Assembly: GCF_021655095.1 (NCBI RefSeq)
Contig: NZ_PPXW01000001.1
Coordinates: forward strand, 1,158,792-1,222,791
Source of the DNA: Clostridium sp. Cult1
Lineage (GTDB): Bacteria; Bacillota; Clostridia; Tissierellales; Tepidimicrobiaceae
DNA: 64,000 nucleotides
Direction: 5' to 3'
The notes beneath the pieces were generated by a model, which worked only from the letters and a program-made list of their open reading frames with translations, searched no databases and was not told the origin of the DNA. Positions 61,197-64,000 of the stretch are shown here, in pieces; position 1 is the stretch's first letter; each line of letters opens with the position of its first letter. The translations under genes were made by a program, and so were the position numbers.

Positions 61197-61919
61197 ATGG
61201 CTAAACTATATGTAATCGGTATAGGGCCTGGAGGTAGAGAGCATATGACATTGAAGGCCATAGAAACTATAAAAAAATCTGATATTATTGTAGGCTATAC
61301 CCCGTATATAGACTATCTGGGGGATTTAGTAAAAGGAAAGGAAATTTATTCTACAGGGATGAAAGGGGAAATAGAAAGGTGTAAATTAGCAATAAAAAAA
61401 GTAAAGGAAGGAAAAAACACCGCTATAATTTCAACAGGAGATGCTGGACTTTATGGTATGGCTGGGCCAATATTAGAATTGAAGGAGGATATAGAAGTAG
61501 AAATAATTCCAGGAGTTACGGCAGCTTTTTCTGCAGCTAGCGAATTAGGTTCACCTATTATGCATGATTTTGCTTCCATTAGCCTTAGTGATTTATTAAC
61601 TCCTTGGGAAGTAATCGAGAAAAGGATTGAAAAGGCAGCAGAAGGGGATTTTGTAATAGCTATTTACAACCCTAGAAGTAAGGGAAGGAAGGACCATTTA
61701 GAAAAGGCCGTAGAAATAATGCTTAAATATAAAGAAGGGGACACACCGGTGGGGATAGTAAAGAATTCTGGTCGTGGAAATACAGAAATAATCTTAACTA
61801 CCTTAGTAAACATTTCTTATGAAAAGGTGGACATGCTAAGTATATTAATAATAGGGAATAGTAATACCTATGTAAAAGATGACCAGATGATAACTCCAAG
61901 GGGGTACCATATAAGATGA
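61197..61919 (+). CDS. cbiH: Cobalt-precorrin-3B C17-methyltransferase
   Basis: A 240-residue methylase with ring-contraction role. LYVIGIGPGGREHMTLKA is the SAM-binding start. IVGYTPYIDYLGDL, AIISTGDAGLYGMAGPIL, HDFASISLSDLLTPW and AIYNPRSKGRKDHL are the CbiH/CobJ signatures. It has no C-terminal extension. One base separates it from cbiG; GGAGG lies in the cbiG end. Confidence 0.96.
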   Translation: MAKLYVIGIGPGGREHMTLKAIETIKKSDIIVGYTPYIDYLGDLVKGKEIYSTGMKGEIERCKLAIKKVKEGKNTAIISTGDAGLYGMAGPILELKEDIEVEIIPGVTAAFSAASELGSPIMHDFASISLSDLLTPWEVIEKRIEKAAEGDFVIAIYNPRSKGRKDHLEKAVEIMLKYKEGDTPVGIVKNSGRGNTEIILTTLVNISYEKVDMLSILIIGNSNTYVKDDQMITPRGYHIR

Positions 61920-62647
61920 TCTGGATAATTGGTGGTACTAGCGAATCTAGAAGGCTTATAGATAGAATAAAGGATTTGGATAGCTATATTGTTACCGTGG
62001 CAACAGAAAGTGGGGAAGAGTTTATTGAAAATCTAAAGTTTTATACGGGAAGAATGGACTATGCTGGAATGCTAGAGTTTGTCTCTAAAAACTGTATATC
62101 TTTAATAGTAGACCTTTCCCACCCTTATGCAAAGGTAGTAACAGAAAATGCAAAAAAGGTGGCAGAAGAAAAGAATATAGGATATATTAGGTATGCTAGA
62201 AAGAAAGTAGTCTCAAATTCTAAAGGTATATACTTGAAGAATTATGAGGAAGCCTATGATTATATTGCTAAAATAAATGGGACAGTTTTTTTCACCACAG
62301 GTTCAAAAAATATAGGTGATTTTGAAAAAGTGCGAGGAGAAAACAGATTTATTTATCGAATACTACCTGCATTAGAAAGTATTAAAATATGTAGAAAATA
62401 TAATATAAAGTTAAAGGACATAGTTGCTGTCCTAGGGCCCTTCTCAGTAGAATATAATAAAGCTATGTTTAAAGAGTATGGTGTAGATTATGTAGTAATG
62501 AAGGATAGTGGAGAAGAAGGGGGTACCCTAGATAAAATAAGGGCTTGTGAGGAATTAGGTATAATCCCTATTATAATAGGGAGGGAGATGGAAGATGGCT
62601 TTCATAGTTTAGATTCCATAGAAAAAATAATAAGGAGGCATGTCTAA
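61916..62647 (+). CDS. cbiJ: Cobalt-precorrin-6A reductase
   Basis: A 243-residue CbiJ/CobK. WIIGGTSESRRLIDRI starts the nucleotide-binding fold. LIVDLSHPYAKVVTENA, IGYIRYARKKV, FFTTGSKNIGDF and VVMKDSGEEGGTLDKI are conserved. It reduces the macrocycle at C18-C19. It overlaps cbiH by four bases, and its last base is the first base of the next gene. Confidence 0.95.
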   Translation: MIWIIGGTSESRRLIDRIKDLDSYIVTVATESGEEFIENLKFYTGRMDYAGMLEFVSKNCISLIVDLSHPYAKVVTENAKKVAEEKNIGYIRYARKKVVSNSKGIYLKNYEEAYDYIAKINGTVFFTTGSKNIGDFEKVRGENRFIYRILPALESIKICRKYNIKLKDIVAVLGPFSVEYNKAMFKEYGVDYVVMKDSGEEGGTLDKIRACEELGIIPIIIGREMEDGFHSLDSIEKIIRRHV

Positions 62648-62898
62648 TGGAGAATTGCTATAGATTTTATAGAAATACTGCTTGTGAGTATTTTCCTTGT
62701 CATAAAGTAAAAGATGAAGAAAATTTTAATTGTATGTTCTGTTATTGTCCATTATATTTTTTAGAAGAATGTGGAGGAAATCATTTTGACAATAATGGAA
62801 TAAAGGACTGTACCAACTGCCTAATACCCCATTCCCCGAAAGGATATGATTATATAAATGAAAAGATAATGGAAGTGAATAGAAAGAGAAATAAATAA
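62647..62898 (+). CDS. Cysteine-rich small protein at the end of the cbi operon
   Basis: An 83-residue protein with nine Cys: CY near the start, CEYFPCHK, CMFCYCPLYFLEECGG and CTNCLIPH. The pattern fits the cysteine-rich small-domain family (PF04071 as I recall), often found beside cobalamin genes and presumed to bind metal. A metal-handling or redox role in corrin synthesis is possible but unproven. Its start overlaps the cbiJ end by one base, so it belongs to the same operon. Confidence 0.85.
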   Translation: MENCYRFYRNTACEYFPCHKVKDEENFNCMFCYCPLYFLEECGGNHFDNNGIKDCTNCLIPHSPKGYDYINEKIMEVNRKRNK

Positions 62899-62921
62899 TT
62901 TGAATAATTGAGCCAACATTA

Positions 62922-62949
62922 TTGACATAAGTTTACTAAGTTATATAAT
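62922..62949 (+). promoter_or_regulatory. SigA-type promoter for the Fur-family gene
   Basis: TTGACA (62922-62927), a 16-base spacer and TATAAT (62944-62949), both perfect consensus boxes. It gives the regulator its own transcript independent of the cbi riboswitch. Confidence 0.7.
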
Positions 62950-63038
62950 ATAATTAAACGAACATAAACCCAAAACTAAAAATAAATGTATTTCTCATTT
63001 TGGCAGTTTCATTTTAATTTATACAAGGTGTTGATTAT

Positions 63039-63551
63039 GTGGTTGAGTTAAAAGAACAAAAAAAAGAAAGTTATGAATTGATAAAAAAGCTCATAGAAAG
63101 CAAAGGATACAAGCTGACTACCCAAAGAGAAAGGATATTGATGGAATTTATTGAAAACAAAGATGAACATTTGAATGCAGAAAAAGTCTATAATATATTA
63201 AAAACTGAAGGAATTGGAATTTCAACAGTTTATAGAAATATAAATCTTTTTGTAGATTTAAATATATTGAAGGAATTCAAAATCGATGAAACAAGCTATT
63301 ATGAATTAAAAATGTATGCTAAAAAACCTTTACATATCCATTTCATATGTGAAGAATGTGAAACCTTAGTTGATATAAAAGATAGGGATATAATATTGCA
63401 ATATTTAAATATAAACAATTCTATAGAAAACAATTATAAAATTCAAATAAATGATGTGGATATTATGTTTCATGGATTGTGTAATAAATGTGCTGAAAAG
63501 AAACAAAATCATTTAAATAGCCTTAGTCTCCAATTTAAACAAAGAAACTAA
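63039..63551 (+). CDS. Fur-family metal-dependent regulator
   Basis: A 170-residue Fur/PerR/Zur-type repressor. The winged helix has KLTTQRERILMEFIENKDEH and STVYRNINLFVDLNILKE. The dimerisation part shows LHIHFICEECETLVDI and GLCNKCAEKK, two CxxC pairs for structural zinc. The key HHxH region is reduced to HIH, so which metal or peroxide it senses cannot be decided. It starts at a GTG with AAGGTG upstream and has its own promoter. It might control metal or cobalt genes nearby, but no binding site was identified. Confidence 0.87.
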   Translation: MVELKEQKKESYELIKKLIESKGYKLTTQRERILMEFIENKDEHLNAEKVYNILKTEGIGISTVYRNINLFVDLNILKEFKIDETSYYELKMYAKKPLHIHFICEECETLVDIKDRDIILQYLNINNSIENNYKIQINDVDIMFHGLCNKCAEKKQNHLNSLSLQFKQRN

Positions 63552-63556
63552 GGCTA
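63518..63556. terminator. Hairpin between the convergent Fur-like and DUF4349 genes
   Basis: TAGCCTTAGT (63518-63527) pairs with ACTAAGGCTA (63547-63556) around a 19-base loop, followed further on by ATTATTTTTT. The stop codon of the Fur-like gene is in the 3' arm. Confidence 0.55.
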
Positions 63557-63565
63557 ATGTTTCAA

Positions 63566-64000
63566 TTATTTTTTACTCTTCTTATACTTAACCATAGCCT
63601 TATGGATTAAGAAACCAATTATTCCAAGGATAATAATAAAGGGTAATAAATAAATTAGTAAAATTACTAACTTTTCCAAGGTGTTTTTAAAGAAATATAA
63701 AGATTCATCAATAGCATCTAAAACTTTTCTACCAAAGGAAGTTTCTGGACTTGTTGAGCTAGTTAGTTTTTCAACTTCTTGGATATATAAATTGATTGTA
63801 GTAAAATCCACTTTATCATCCAAATCCATTAGACTAGATTTTAACCTTTCTTTTTCATATATGACTTCACTTAACTGTTTTTCTAAAGCGATAATATCCT
63901 CTACTTTGTCAGCTTTCTCCATAAGGGAAAGAATTCTTTCTTCTTTTACTTCAACAACTTTCATTCTGGATTCTGTATCAGTATATTGTTTGGTCACATC
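63566..64000 (-). CDS. DUF4349-type membrane protein, C-terminal part (cut by window end)
   Basis: The last 144 codons of a gene entering from beyond the window. A coiled coil (ERILSLMEKADKVEDII and on) is followed by a beta strand and one strong membrane helix (VILLIYLLPFIIILGIIGFL, near the end) and a basic tail KYKKSKK. The EKADKVEDIIALEKQLSEV pattern is typical of DUF4349 lipoproteins of Firmicutes. The N-terminal half is outside the window, and GTG at 63997 is only an apparent start. Confidence 0.75.
   Translation of the reverse strand, partial: DVTKQYTDTESRMKVVEVKEERILSLMEKADKVEDIIALEKQLSEVIYEKERLKSSLMDLDDKVDFTTINLYIQEVEKLTSSTSPETSFGRKVLDAIDESLYFFKNTLEKLVILLIYLLPFIIILGIIGFLIHKAMVKYKKSKK

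Noticed and set aside
1-64000. CRISPR arrays, tRNA, rRNA, insertion sequences and prophage genes
   Set aside because: I found no regularly spaced repeats, no cloverleaf-type or rRNA segments, and no transposase, integrase or phage structural gene.

Overview
The window is AT-rich and comes from a Gram-positive, Firmicutes-type anaerobe, most likely a Clostridia/Tissierellales-type spore former. The signs are low GC, strong AGGAGG-type ribosome binding sites, frequent TTG and GTG starts, a SASP-like small protein, an anaerobic (early cobalt insertion) cobalamin pathway, a YedE/YedF selenium-trait cluster, VanW, GlpP and GalT class II families. I see no insertion sequence, phage, CRISPR array, rRNA or tRNA. 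The genes look chromosomal and vertically coherent.

Layout. 1-4.7 kb: a polysaccharide deacetylase, then an OmpR-type two-component system coupled to a large unknown lipoprotein. 4.7-9.5 kb: a LytS/LytTR two-component system, an unknown 164-aa protein and a CstA/BtsT-type carbon-starvation (pyruvate/peptide) transporter, with a 20-bp-period direct repeat that could be the LytTR site. 9.5-15 kb: a stand-alone GlpP, then a divergent galR-like repressor and galK-galT-galE with two palindromic operators. 15-26.6 kb: an orphan sugar-ABC ATPase with a DeoR regulator, divergent from an arabinose operon (ChvE/GguAB-type transporter, araB, araA, araD, galM) whose leader carries a cre-like site. 26.7-34.2 kb: mixed genes: VanW, GIY-YIG, recX, two alpha/beta hydrolases, TraX, a TIM-barrel isomerase and an exported amidohydrolase-like protein. 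34.4-37.5 kb: selenium-trait genes (DUF3343, YedF, YedE, cysteine desulfurase). 37.6-39.6 kb: small and membrane proteins, a parvulin and a SASP-like protein.

39.6-62.9 kb is one large corrinoid region. On the minus strand, a cobalamin riboswitch with a terminator precedes btuF-btuC-btuD and then cblT-cblS (alpha-ribazole uptake and kinase). On the plus strand lie cobU-cobS-cobC with their own promoter. A second cobalamin riboswitch follows and precedes a 21-gene collinear run: a corrinoid/iron-type permease, cbiMNQO (cobalt ECF uptake), cbiK, a binding protein and ATPase, cbiP, cbiB, cobD, cbiA, cbiC, cbiD, cbiE, cbiT, cbiF, cbiG, cbiH, cbiJ and a cysteine-rich protein. The window ends with a Fur-family regulator and a truncated DUF4349 protein.

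The most striking observation is that both corrin-ring glutamine amidotransferases look as if they have lost glutaminase function. CbiP lacks its whole glutaminase domain through a clean in-frame internal deletion that keeps the C-terminal tail. CbiA keeps the domain but has Ala where the catalytic Cys belongs, with a further change in the C-terminal His motif. The ATP-binding domains of both look intact. The simplest reading is side-chain amidation with free ammonia, or with a separate glutaminase encoded elsewhere. The cluster also has no CobT, its place apparently taken by CblT/CblS, and no CbiL in this window.
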